In this document: positions 1 through 8,168 of the stretch, piece after piece
Layout of the letters: each line of letters opens with the position of its first letter
Numbering within the stretch: position 1 is the first letter of the stretch
Origin: Phycisphaeraceae bacterium
GTDB lineage: Bacteria; Planctomycetota; Phycisphaerae; Phycisphaerales; SM1A02
NCBI GenBank assembly: GCA_019636755.1
Contig: JAHBWZ010000004.1
Coordinates: 357,241-421,240 of the forward strand
Direction: 5' to 3'
Length of the DNA: 64,000 nt
The notes under the pieces: model-generated
Seen by the model: only the letters and a program-made list of their open reading frames with translations
Databases searched by the model: none
What the model was told of the DNA's origin: nothing
Made by a program: the position numbers and the translations under genes

Positions 1-2015
1 CCGACGAGCGATCCGTCCGGTCCCGGCATGACGACCAGGTTGAATCGACCGGAGAGCATGTCCCGTCCGATCTCATCGAGATCCGGCATCGTGCGGACAC
101 GCTCCGGTGACGGTTCCAGCAGGAGGAATGCATGCGGTGACCCGATGGGCTGCACCGTGCCCTCGAAGCGCTGCTGCACGCGCGCATCGCCGACCATGCG
201 CGCCATCGCGGTCACGCGGCGGGAGGTCGCATCCTGGCCGATGATCGTGAGCGTCCAATGCTCGGTGTGTCCGTGCCGGTCCCGGGACCGGTCGGCTCGT
301 GACGACCCGAACATGCCATCGCGTGTTCGGGGCGCGTCCTCGTTCCCCTCGAGCGACTTCATCCGGAACCGCATCGTTCCGCGGAACACGGCACCCTGCG
401 GCACGCGCGCCAGGATCTCGTCTGTCCTGCGTGAACGCCAGTCCCGCAGGGCGGCGTCGGGATCATCGCGAAGTGCCGCGACGAGGCGTGCCTCGTCCGT
501 CCCCTCCGGCAGGAACCCGAGCAACCGGTCCGTGGACCGGCTGCCCCAGGGGTGCCGGTCCGCGAGCGCATACATCCAGGCGAGGTCGAACCTGCCCGCG
601 GCCAGCGCCTGGTCGGGGAAGCGCTGGTGTCCGTACGGCATCACGCCCTGCTCGCTCCACGCGGCCATGCCGGTGGCGACGAGGCCCGCGATCTCCTTGA
701 GCGCCTGGACCTCACGCGCATCCGATTTCCAGGGCTCTGCGTTGGAGGGACGGCTGATCTGCCGGATCTGCGCCTCAGTCAGCGCGAGGTTCCGGACCAG
801 GTCCTTCGCGACATGGACCGTCTGGTCGCGCGGCCACGATTCGACCGCGATGACGTGCGCCGACTCGCAATAGGGGAAGGTCTGAAAGTGATAGAGATCG
901 CAGCGCACGAGGACCCGCGTGAGATCCATCCCGGAGACGTTCGTGAAACCGAGAACGTGCACGCCCGCCGAGTCCCTGACGATGACCGGTTCCACCAGCC
1001 GTGGCACGATCGGTGCGGCGGCGTAGCGGTCCTCCGCGCCTTCCAGGAGCGCGGTCCAGGCAGGCGGTTGTGAAGCACGCATGCACGCGGCGACCTTCCC
1101 CTCGATCATGGCCGGGGCCGCCAGCCCCCGGAGGATCGAGAGCGACTGTGACGTGATGACCGCGAATCCCGCCTCTCCGCCGTCGGAAGCACTGGAAAGC
1201 AGGCGCGTATTGCCGTGGCGGTCCTGGCTGACGGAGAGGTGCTCTCGCTCGCTGCTGAGTTCTCCGCGGATCGCGCGCTCCAGGATGGTGGCGGCGCGCT
1301 CCCGGGATTGCGCGACTCGATCGAGCACGCGCTGCGTCTCGCGCTCGGCACAGAGGCGGCCCCGCTCCAGCGCCTCACCGCATGCCCGGACGGCCGGTAT
1401 CGCAGACTCCCGGAGCAGCGCCGCCCCGGTCAGGAGTCGCAGCGGTGCGTCGGCGTCGATCGTCTTCACGTCGTCCACGTCCGTCCAGTAGCGCTGTGCG
1501 GACAGGAGGGCCGCCAGGTCGAACGCCCGATGCGTGTCGTCGATCCGTGTCTCCGGCGCGATGCGATCGGCGCCAGCAGCGCCAACCGCGTCCAGAGCAG
1601 CCGCCGCATCGCCGTCGGGTGCGGCATGCGGCTCCCGGCCGGCACCCGGATCGGGATCGCGCGCCGCGGAGATCGCCTGCTCGGCGGACGTGAGCGCAGG
1701 CGCGGCGTCCGCGGATCGCGCCGCCGGCCCCGGCGATCCGGGCGCCCCGCGATCTCCCGGTCCCGACCCGCCGCCGGAGAGGATCGCCCCCAGCCCGACG
1801 GCACCGCCGATGACCAGCACGCCGGCCGCGACGAGCACCCGGCGGCGCGCCCGGCGGGACGGGGCGGGCGGCGGCGCCGCCACTGCCGGCGCGGCCGGAT
1901 CGCCTGGCACACGGATCGGTTCCTTGCACTGCGCGCAGGGGCGGACGTGGCCGAGCGCCGCAGCGTCGGCTCGGAGCCGAGCCCCGCACTGCGGACACGT
2001 GAATCGAATCGACAT
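1..2015 (-). CDS. Zinc-ribbon, single-pass membrane protein of unknown function (3' end outside window)
   Basis: The frame is open from the ATG at 2015 to the window edge, giving at least 671 residues; the C-terminus is missing. The N-terminus begins MSIRFTCPQCGARLRADAA and has two CxxC pairs (CPQC near residues 7-10, CAQC near 27-30), a zinc ribbon of the kind common at the start of planctomycete proteins. An arginine-rich stretch and one hydrophobic segment (about residues 55-78) follow, so the ribbon should be cytoplasmic and the large remainder outside. After a Pro/Ala/Gly linker comes a mixed-composition region that I cannot assign to a family. A strong Shine-Dalgarno, AGGAGG, lies 8 nt before the ATG and fixes the start. 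The family and role are unknown. Confidence 0.8.
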   Translation of the reverse strand, partial: MSIRFTCPQCGARLRADAAALGHVRPCAQCKEPIRVPGDPAAPAVAAPPPAPSRRARRRVLVAAGVLVIGGAVGLGAILSGGGSGPGDRGAPGSPGPAARSADAAPALTSAEQAISAARDPDPGAGREPHAAPDGDAAAALDAVGAAGADRIAPETRIDDTHRAFDLAALLSAQRYWTDVDDVKTIDADAPLRLLTGAALLRESAIPAVRACGEALERGRLCAERETQRVLDRVAQSRERAATILERAIRGELSSEREHLSVSQDRHGNTRLLSSASDGGEAGFAVITSQSLSILRGLAAPAMIEGKVAACMRASQPPAWTALLEGAEDRYAAAPIVPRLVEPVIVRDSAGVHVLGFTNVSGMDLTRVLVRCDLYHFQTFPYCESAHVIAVESWPRDQTVHVAKDLVRNLALTEAQIRQISRPSNAEPWKSDAREVQALKEIAGLVATGMAAWSEQGVMPYGHQRFPDQALAAGRFDLAWMYALADRHPWGSRSTDRLLGFLPEGTDEARLVAALRDDPDAALRDWRSRRTDEILARVPQGAVFRGTMRFRMKSLEGNEDAPRTRDGMFGSSRADRSRDRHGHTEHWTLTIIGQDATSRRVTAMARMVGDARVQQRFEGTVQPIGSPHAFLLLEPSPERVRTMPDLDEIGRDMLSGRFNLVVMPGPDGSLV

Positions 2016-2539
2016 CAGGGGAGCCTCCTCGAACGGCGGATCGCCACCGATCGGCGACGGATGATCCGCGCTCCGTGCAGCGTACTGGCAAGTCACCAGC
2101 ATGAGAAGCCGCCTGACGCGCTCCAGGGTCTGCGCTCGGTCGTGGGGAAACCGGGCGCCGCGATCGACGCGCGCCACGCTGAGATCGACTCGCTCCGTGC
2201 ACAGAGCACCGATCCTGCCGCGCGGCGCTCGTCGATGGCGCGGGCCATCACGCAACTGCTCGCGGAGACGTCCGCCCGCGAGTCCGCGAGTCCGGTCTCG
2301 CGCGATCGCGACCTCTGTCGTTCCGTCTGCGGCGGTCGGCTCGCCGGGGCGCGTGCGTGTCGCCGTGCAGTGCCGGGTGCACGATCTCTCTCGTCGCCGC
2401 CTCCGGACCGGCGTCACGGACGGTCCGGCGGACCGCCCCGCATGTCCGGCTCCGGCGACCAGTCCTGCGGGAAACGAGATACCATCGGCGCGCGACGGTC
2501 CGCGGCGCGGCCCGCCGCTGAACCGGAGCGTTCTCCCGC
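2016..2539. other. Divergent intergenic region, 524 bp
   Basis: This lies between two divergently transcribed membrane-protein genes. I see no convincing gene: the open frames on both strands are Arg/Pro/Ser-rich GC artefacts. A possible -10 element TACCAT at 2480-2485 could serve the rightward gene, which has GGAG about 11 nt before its ATG. Nothing else was recognised. Confidence 0.4.
2024..2029 (-). promoter_or_regulatory. Ribosome binding site of the zinc-ribbon membrane protein
   Basis: AGGAGG on the minus strand, 8 nt before the ATG at 2015. It is one of the best Shine-Dalgarno matches in the window and decides the start of a gene whose other end is not visible. Confidence 0.7.
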
Positions 2540-3046
2540 ATGAGGTTCGTCGCGCTCGCCGTCCCGGCCGCCATGTCTGCGCTCCTGCTGGTCGCGACCT
2601 GCGCGCTCTGGGTCCGCAGCCACATCATGACGGACGACATCTCCTGGTATGGCAAGGGCCGGATGACGCGCTTCCGCTCGAGTGGGGGTGGCTTCTGGTT
2701 TGAAACGCGCCCGTGGCAGCTCACGGGCCCGCCTCGCACGGAATGGCACCGCTTCCCGGGCAAGGCACAGCGTCCGTTCTCAGCGTCACCCGGTGCGCCG
2801 GTCCATGAGCGGCTCGGGTTCATGGCGTCGACGACGGGCTACGACCTCCTGCTGGTCGCCCCCTGGTGGGCGCTCGCGCTGATCTCCGCGCCGCTCCCGC
2901 TGGTCTGGATGCGGCCTCGGCGACGTATCCGGCGCTGGTGGCGTCTTCGACGCGGGCTGTGCACCGGATGCGGGCATGATCTGCGCGCGCCGCCGGAAGG
3001 CTGTCCTGAGTGCGGCTATCCGGCTGCCGGACAGCCCGCCCGTTGA
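2540..3046 (+). CDS. Membrane protein with C-terminal zinc ribbon
   Basis: 168 residues. Residues 1-27 form a membrane helix or signal anchor (MRFVALAVPAAMSALLLVAT), followed by a short Trp-rich extracytoplasmic stretch with no recognisable fold. A second hydrophobic helix (about 105-125) precedes a very basic segment. The C-terminus is a zinc ribbon with CTGCGHDL and CPECGY motifs (about 141-160). This tail, with its two CxxCG knuckles about 14 residues apart, is a recurrent signature of small planctomycete membrane proteins, and it supports the taxonomic assignment. The topology should leave both ends in the cytoplasm. No enzymatic motif is present and the function is unknown. Confidence 0.75.
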   Translation: MRFVALAVPAAMSALLLVATCALWVRSHIMTDDISWYGKGRMTRFRSSGGGFWFETRPWQLTGPPRTEWHRFPGKAQRPFSASPGAPVHERLGFMASTTGYDLLLVAPWWALALISAPLPLVWMRPRRRIRRWWRLRRGLCTGCGHDLRAPPEGCPECGYPAAGQPAR

Positions 3047-3288
3047 CTGCGATCCTCGGTCATCCGGCCGGAGTTCCTCTCATGACCGCGCCAGGGCACC
3101 ACCAACTGCCCCAGACACTCAGGCCGCGCGACAGTGCCTTCGATATGGCCTTCGCCCTCGGCAGCGAACTCCGCTGGGAGATCCCCTGCGGGGCGCTGCA
3201 GCGCCCCGGCGAGATCGACACGAATGTCTGTCACGCCACGACGTCCTGCACGCGATCGGATGGGTTCGCGTACCATGGGTCATCGCGA

Positions 3289-3400
3289 CTCTGTGGTCTC
3301 TGTGTCCTCTTTGTGAACCCTCGTCACTCCGGTCACGCCCGGGTACTGCGCACAACGCGGATCCACCACAGAGGACTCCGAGAGCACAGAGCGGAATGGG
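3289..3400. repeat. Inverted pair of CTCTGTG-type intergenic repeats (locus 1)
   Basis: The plus strand at 3289-3320 reads CTCTGTGGTCTCTGTGTCCT and continues into TTTGTGAA. The minus strand at 3400-3361 reads a variant containing CTCTGTGCTCTC and CCTCTGTGGTGGA. The two arms face each other across about 40 bp. The same kind of element recurs at about 55 kb and 63.5 kb. It lies between two genes in a 544-bp interval (3047-3590) that otherwise holds no gene I can support. Confidence 0.6.
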
Positions 3401-3590
3401 ACTCGATGGTCGGGGGAAGGGGGACGCACGGAGGGATGGATGCCACCTGACATGCCGCTCCAGCCGATGAGGGGCAGGGCCTCCCCTCCGGCTGAGGTGG
3501 TACACTCGGACTCACCGCTCGATTCTGAGCGGTCGCGCAGCGTCCGGCCGATCTCAGAACTTCGCGCCGTCCACATGAGGAACGTCGGTG

Positions 3591-3959
3591 ATGCCCTGGT
3601 CCGCGAGAGAGAGCACCTCACCCGCCTCCGTGCACCCGACCAGACGCCGCGAGACCAGAGCCCTGATCGCGAGTGCAGCGGCCACTGTTGCCCTGGCACT
3701 GCTGGCCGTTCCGTACCTGTTCGCGGCGATGTTCAGCGTGATGATGTTCGACGCCCCCGGGTCGACGTCCAACCCGTGGATCTGGCTGGCATTCCTGGCC
3801 GTGTGCGCCTACCCGCTCCTGATCGTCGCTGCCGTGGTTTCCGCATGGGTGTTCCTCGGTCGGCAGCGATATACCGCGGCGTTCAGGGCGGCCATCACCG
3901 GCATCGTTCTCGTGGTCGTCCCCGCCGCCCTGTTCCTGTCCGCGGTCGTGGTCGGCTAG
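3591..3959 (+). CDS. Small membrane protein, three predicted helices
   Basis: 122 residues from the ATG at 3591; a GTG one codon upstream is the alternative start. GAGGAA lies about 9 nt upstream. After a short Arg-rich N-terminus come three hydrophobic stretches, at roughly residues 27-50, 62-84 and 98-121, typical of a small integral membrane protein with a cytoplasmic N-terminus. No conserved polar or metal-binding motif is visible. It sits alone, 213 bp before tspO on the same strand. I do not recognise the family. Confidence 0.6.
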   Translation: MPWSARESTSPASVHPTRRRETRALIASAAATVALALLAVPYLFAAMFSVMMFDAPGSTSNPWIWLAFLAVCAYPLLIVAAVVSAWVFLGRQRYTAAFRAAITGIVLVVVPAALFLSAVVVG

Positions 3960-4172
3960 TCTGCTGAGCCCGTCGCGCATCGGCGCGCGCGTTGGCGCCG
4001 GGCGTGCCGCACCAGGACGTCATCCGGACAGCGCCGCGTGCGCGACACTCGGGCCCGGATCGGGCGCGGGAGGTGCATGGGGCGCCCCCGCTCGCCCGCC
4101 GCAATCTCGGGAAAGTCCGGCGTTCCGGCGGCGGGAGGCTGTGCGCTCAATGATGATGCCCGGAAACCGCCG

Positions 4173-4667
4173 ATGCATGAACCGCCCGTCCAGAACATCC
4201 GAGGGTCCGCACGCTGGCTTGGGCTGACCGTCTGCCTGGTGGTGTGCTTCAGCCCGGCGCTGACCGGGGCACTCTTCCCGCCGGGTGCCTGGTATGCGGG
4301 ACTTCACAAGCCGTCGTGGAATCCCCCCGGCTGGGTCTTCGGCCCGGTGTGGAGCGCGCTCTACGCGATGATGGCCCTGGCCGCGTGGCTGGTCTGGCAA
4401 CGCGGCGGGTTCCTGGCGCAGCGCCGGGCGCTGGTGTGCTTCATCGTGCAACTCGCGCTGAACGCGGCATGGACGCCGCTCATTTTCGGCCTGCACCTCC
4501 CGGCCGTCGCATTCGTCGAACTGCTGATGCTGTGGGCGGCGATCGCGGTGACGCTGCGCGCGTTTCACCGGATCGACCGCCTCGCGGGGTGGCTGCTGGT
4601 GCCGTACCTGGCGTGGGTGAGTTTCGCGGCCGTGCTCAACTTCGCCCTGTGGAGGCTGAATCCGTGA
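4173..4667 (+). CDS. tspO: TspO/MBR family tryptophan-rich sensory protein
   Basis: 164 residues from the ATG at 4173. That length fits the family; the in-frame ATG at 4038 would add 45 unrelated residues. Five membrane helices can be traced. Family hallmarks are present: WYAGLHKPSWNPPGWVFGPVW early, an LNAAWTPLIFG motif, and a Trp-rich profile. Bacterial TspO proteins bind porphyrins and affect tetrapyrrole and stress responses in the membrane, often in relation to light and oxygen. The stop codon overlaps the GTG start of the UV endonuclease gene (GTGA), so the two are probably translationally coupled. No good Shine-Dalgarno is seen. Confidence 0.9.
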   Translation: MHEPPVQNIRGSARWLGLTVCLVVCFSPALTGALFPPGAWYAGLHKPSWNPPGWVFGPVWSALYAMMALAAWLVWQRGGFLAQRRALVCFIVQLALNAAWTPLIFGLHLPAVAFVELLMLWAAIAVTLRAFHRIDRLAGWLLVPYLAWVSFAAVLNFALWRLNP

Positions 4668-5581
4668 AGCACGGACGTCCATCCCCGCTTCGACTCGGCC
4701 TGTGCTGCCAGTTCGCGGCTGAGCCGATCCGGTTCCGCACGACGACGGCCGCGGCGATGCTGCGCCTGAGCAGGCCGGCGCGGCTGGCGCGGCTGGCCGG
4801 GCTGTGCCGCGCCAACGCCGACGCCCTCATGGCCGCGCTGGCGTACTGCGCGGGTCATGCCATCGGCGCCTTCCGCATCAACAGCCGCGTACTGCCGGTC
4901 AGGACACATCCGGAGGCAGGGTACGCGATGGACGAACTGCCTGGCGCCGCGGAGATCGAGGCGCGCTTCCGGGCGTGCGGTCGATTCGCCCGCGAGAACG
5001 ACCTGCGACTCTCGTTCCATCCGGACCAGTTCGTGGTGCTCAACTCCCCGGACCCACGGACGCTGGCGCACTCGCTTGCCGAACTGGATTCCCACGCCGA
5101 GATCGCGGCGTGGGTCGGCGCGGACACGATCAACCTCCACGGTGGCGGCGCATACGGCGACAGGGCCGCCGCGCTGGTCACGCTGCGCCGGACCATCGAG
5201 CACCTGCCGGACGCGGTGCGGTCGCGCCTGACGCTCGAGAACGATGACAGGATCTACACGCCCTCGGACCTCCTGCCGGTCTGTGCCGACACCGGCGTGC
5301 CGCTGGTCTACGACGTGCACCACCACCGGTGCCTCCCCGACGGCCTGAGCGTGGCCGAGGTCACCGATCGCGCCCGGGATACCTGGCAGAACGAGCCGCA
5401 CTTTCACATCTCCAGCCCGCTCGAGGGGTGGGGCGGTCCGAGGCCGGAGCGACACCACGACTACATCGACGCCGGGGACTTCCCCCCGGAGTGGCTGGGG
5501 TGGCCGCTGACGGTGGACGTCGAAGCCAGGGCCAAGGAACTCGCCGTCGCGAGGCTGCGTGCAGCGCTTCACGGAACGTAG
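4664..5581 (+). CDS. uvsE: UV damage endonuclease UvsE/UVDE
   Basis: 305 residues from the GTG at 4664, which overlaps the tspO stop by 4 nt; earlier in-frame sequence is tspO read in another frame. UvsE nicks DNA 5' of cyclobutane dimers and 6-4 photoproducts using a TIM-barrel metal site. Conserved blocks are present: RLGLCCQF at the start, YRINSR-like FRINSRVLPVRTHPE, LSFHPDQFVVLNSP, INLHGGGAYGDR, LTLENDD, YDVHHHRC and HISSP, which together supply the His/Glu/Asp metal ligands expected of the family. It is close to the usual 300 residues and complete. The gap to the next gene is only 9 bp, so tspO, uvsE and the SDR gene look like one operon. Confidence 0.93.
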   Translation: MKHGRPSPLRLGLCCQFAAEPIRFRTTTAAAMLRLSRPARLARLAGLCRANADALMAALAYCAGHAIGAFRINSRVLPVRTHPEAGYAMDELPGAAEIEARFRACGRFARENDLRLSFHPDQFVVLNSPDPRTLAHSLAELDSHAEIAAWVGADTINLHGGGAYGDRAAALVTLRRTIEHLPDAVRSRLTLENDDRIYTPSDLLPVCADTGVPLVYDVHHHRCLPDGLSVAEVTDRARDTWQNEPHFHISSPLEGWGGPRPERHHDYIDAGDFPPEWLGWPLTVDVEARAKELAVARLRAALHGT

Positions 5582-5590
5582 ACGCGCAGG

Positions 5591-7063
5591 ATGTCCATGC
5601 CCGCGGGATCGCTCATTCTTGTCACGGGTGCAACCGGGTATGTCGGCGGGCGCCTGCTGCCGCTGCTGGTGGACGCCGGCTGGCGGGTGCGATGTCTCGC
5701 GAGGCATCCGGAGCGACTGGCGCCGCGCGTGCCGGCGGGTGTCGAGGTCGTGCCGGGCGATGTGCTCGATGCCGCGTCGCTGCCGCCGGCGATGCAGGGA
5801 GTCGAGGCCGCCTTCTACATGGTGCACGCCATGGGTTCGACGGGCGACTTCGCGGCACAGGACAGGATCGCGGCGGATCACTTCGCTGCGGCTGCTCGCG
5901 CCGCGGGCGTCCGGCGGATCGTGTACCTCGGCGGCCTCGGCGAGGATGGTCCCGATCTGTCGGCACACCTGCGCAGCCGACACGAGGTCGGGGAGCGGCT
6001 CCGCGCGCACGGCGTACCGGTGGTCGAACTGCGCGCGTCCATCATCATCGGCTCAGGCAGCCTGTCGTTCGAGATGATCCGCGCGCTCGTGGAGCGCCTG
6101 CCGGTCATGGTGACGCCGCGCTGGGTGCACGTGAAGGCGCAGCCCATCGCCATCGAGGACGTACTGGCATACCTGCGCGAGGCGCTGACGCTCGAGACTG
6201 GCGATCGCAGCATCATCATCGAGATCGGTGGCCCCGACCAGGTCTCCTACGGCGAACTGATGCACGAGTACGCGCGGCAGCGCGGCCTGCGACGCTGGAT
6301 GATCCCCGTGCCGCTGCTGACGCCGCGGCTCTCCAGCCTCTGGCTGGGCCTGGTCACGCCGCTGTACGCCCGGGTGGGACGGAAACTGATCGACAGCCTG
6401 CGTCACCCAACGGTGGTGCGCGACGACACCGCATCGCGCATCCCTGCGATCCGGCCGGTCGGCGTGCGGGAAGCGATCTCCCGCGCGCTGAAGAACGAGG
6501 ACGCGGCCTTCGCCCGGACCCGCTGGTCGGACGCCTTCTCGGCCGCCGGCGCGCACCGGCAGCACTGGGGAGGGACACGATTCGGCAACCGGCTGGTGGA
6601 CTCCCGGTCGATGACCGTGGCCGCCGAGCCCCGTGCGGTGTTCGCCGCCGTGGAGCGCATCGGTGGCGCGACAGGCTGGTACTACGCGAACTGGCTCTGG
6701 ACCGTGCGCGGCTGGCTGGACCTGCTCCTGGGCGGCGTGGGGATGCGCCGGGGGCGGCGCGACCCGCAGCACCTGGAGGTTGGTGACACGCTGGACTGCT
6801 GGCGCGTGGAGCATGTGGAGCAGAACGGGAGGCTGCGCCTTGCGGCCGAGATGAGACTTCCGGGGCGCGCGTGGCTGGAGTTCGAGGTGCGACCCCGCGA
6901 CGGCGGATCCGAACTGCGCCAGACGGCCACGTTCGCGCCGCGTGGACTGGCAGGCCTTGCCTACTGGTACGGCGTCTGGCCACTGCACCAGGTCGTGTTC
7001 GCAGGCATGCTGCGCGGGATGGCGCGTGCCGCGGAGTCCGAGCGCGGCCGGGAGGTGCAGTAG
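5591..7063 (+). CDS. SDR-family NAD(P)-binding oxidoreductase with C-terminal DUF2867
   Basis: 490 residues. The N-terminal half is an atypical short-chain dehydrogenase/NmrA-like Rossmann domain with the nucleotide loop GATGYVGG at residues 13-20, then AFYMVHAMG and YLGGLGEDG motifs. From about residue 330 a START-like DUF2867 domain follows (SRSMTVAAEPRAVFAAVERIGG and a GGVGMRRGRRDP block), as in YbjT-type fusion proteins. The substrate is unknown. Such proteins are often encoded beside photolyase, tspO and other light- or oxidative-stress genes, and here the gene follows tspO and uvsE with a 9-bp gap. It appears intact. Confidence 0.85.
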   Translation: MSMPAGSLILVTGATGYVGGRLLPLLVDAGWRVRCLARHPERLAPRVPAGVEVVPGDVLDAASLPPAMQGVEAAFYMVHAMGSTGDFAAQDRIAADHFAAAARAAGVRRIVYLGGLGEDGPDLSAHLRSRHEVGERLRAHGVPVVELRASIIIGSGSLSFEMIRALVERLPVMVTPRWVHVKAQPIAIEDVLAYLREALTLETGDRSIIIEIGGPDQVSYGELMHEYARQRGLRRWMIPVPLLTPRLSSLWLGLVTPLYARVGRKLIDSLRHPTVVRDDTASRIPAIRPVGVREAISRALKNEDAAFARTRWSDAFSAAGAHRQHWGGTRFGNRLVDSRSMTVAAEPRAVFAAVERIGGATGWYYANWLWTVRGWLDLLLGGVGMRRGRRDPQHLEVGDTLDCWRVEHVEQNGRLRLAAEMRLPGRAWLEFEVRPRDGGSELRQTATFAPRGLAGLAYWYGVWPLHQVVFAGMLRGMARAAESERGREVQ

Positions 7064-7378
7064 CATGACGCGCGCTGCGCGTGCCTCCGCAGCGGATCGG
7101 TCCACGATCATGCGGGTGAACCATGGCGACGATCGCCGCGCGATGGCGCGACGTCCATGCGTCACGGGCGAACGATCTGCGCAGGGTGGAAGGAGAGAGC
7201 ACGTTCGCCGGGCAGCAGCGGTTCCTTGACGTGACGGCGTCGCTGGCACGCGAAGGCCGACGTTCCCGGGTCGCGTTCCGTGCGGCCAGGCGGGATGGGG
7301 CGTGCGGAGTCCAGGGGGAGGGCATGGGAGGACACGGGACAGGCACTCGCGCGACATTCGACGGCGGCGGGGTCCCGA
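7064..7378. other. Convergent intergenic region, 315 bp
   Basis: This lies between the ends of the SDR gene and lipB. The open frames here are arginine-rich artefacts of GC content. No terminator-like perfect hairpin, repeat or RNA gene was recognised. Confidence 0.35.
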
Positions 7379-8077
7379 TCACCCCCCCCCGAACGCCTTC
7401 AGCAGCCCCTGCCGCACCTCCGCCATCGTGGGGGTCCGGTCGCCGAGCAGCGCGCGCATGCTGGTGACCGGCCGGCCGGCCAGGCCGCAGGGGACGATGA
7501 GCGCGAACTGCGAGAGATCGGGATCCACGTTCAGCGCCAGGCCGTGCATCGTCACCCAGCGTGACACGCGCACGCCCATCGCGCAGATCTTGGCGGCGGG
7601 TGCCTCGGGGTCCGGGTGCACCCAGACACCCGTGGCGCCTTCGTCTCGCGCGGCCCGGATGCCGAACGATCCGAGCGTCTCGATGACCGCGCCTTCCAGG
7701 GCGCGCATGTACTCGTGGATGCGCAGGCCCAGCCGCTGGAGGTCGAGGATCGGGTAGACCACCTGCTGGCCGGGGCCGTGCCAGGTGATGTCGCCGCCGC
7801 GGTCGGTCTCCGCCACCTCGATGCCGCGCCGCGCAAGTTCGGCGCTGGACGCCAGCAGGTGCGACGCCGCGCCCGGACGGCGCGTGATGGTGATGACCGG
7901 CGGATCGTGCTCCACGAAGAGGATGGTGCCCGCGTCGGTCGCGACGCCGCGCTCGCGCGACTGGACCACCTGCCGGTGCACCTCCCGCTGGAGCGTGAGC
8001 GCGTCGGCGTACCCCATCCGGCCGCAGTCGCGCATGTGGACCGGGTGTCCGCGGAAGGATGACGTCGCCACCGGCAT
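7379..8077 (-). CDS. lipB: Lipoyl(octanoyl) transferase LipB
   Basis: 232 residues from the ATG at 8077; a second in-frame ATG at 8035 is possible. LipB moves octanoate from acyl carrier protein to the lipoyl domains of 2-oxoacid dehydrogenases and GcvH. The signature DRGGDITWHGPGQ is at residues 92-104. The catalytic pair is present: Lys163 in AAKICAMGVR and Cys197 in IVPCGLAGRPVTSM. A TATCGT hexamer ends 10 nt before the ATG, supporting this start and a leaderless message. The C-terminus ends in three glycines encoded by a run of about ten G just before the stop. It is divergent from lpxA. gcvT, whose pathway partner GcvH needs lipoate, lies elsewhere in the window. Confidence 0.92.
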   Translation of the reverse strand: MPVATSSFRGHPVHMRDCGRMGYADALTLQREVHRQVVQSRERGVATDAGTILFVEHDPPVITITRRPGAASHLLASSAELARRGIEVAETDRGGDITWHGPGQQVVYPILDLQRLGLRIHEYMRALEGAVIETLGSFGIRAARDEGATGVWVHPDPEAPAAKICAMGVRVSRWVTMHGLALNVDPDLSQFALIVPCGLAGRPVTSMRALLGDRTPTMAEVRQGLLKAFGGG

Positions 8078-8087
8078 GCCGGTCGGG

Positions 8088-8158
8088 ACGATAGCCGACG
8101 GCCATCCCGGCGGGGCCGCGCGGCGCCGTCCGGACCGTCGCGCCGCCCGCGGTACACT
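8088..8158. promoter_or_regulatory. Divergent lipB/lpxA promoter region
   Basis: On the minus strand TATCGT (8093-8088) stands 10 nt before the lipB ATG. On the plus strand TACACT (8153-8158), preceded by GG, stands 10 nt before the lpxA ATG at 8169. Both fit -10 hexamers for transcripts starting at or next to the start codon. No strong -35 is visible on either side. Confidence 0.45.
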
Positions 8159-8168
8159 CCGCCGGCGT

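Noticed and set aside
3010..3450. 146-codon plus-strand frame over the locus 1 repeat
   Set aside because: It overlaps the end of the zinc-ribbon gene and reads through the repeat; no ribosome binding site or homology.
7380..7391. Run of about ten G/C at the 3' end of lipB as a phase-variation tract
   Set aside because: It encodes only the last three glycines; length changes would barely alter the protein.
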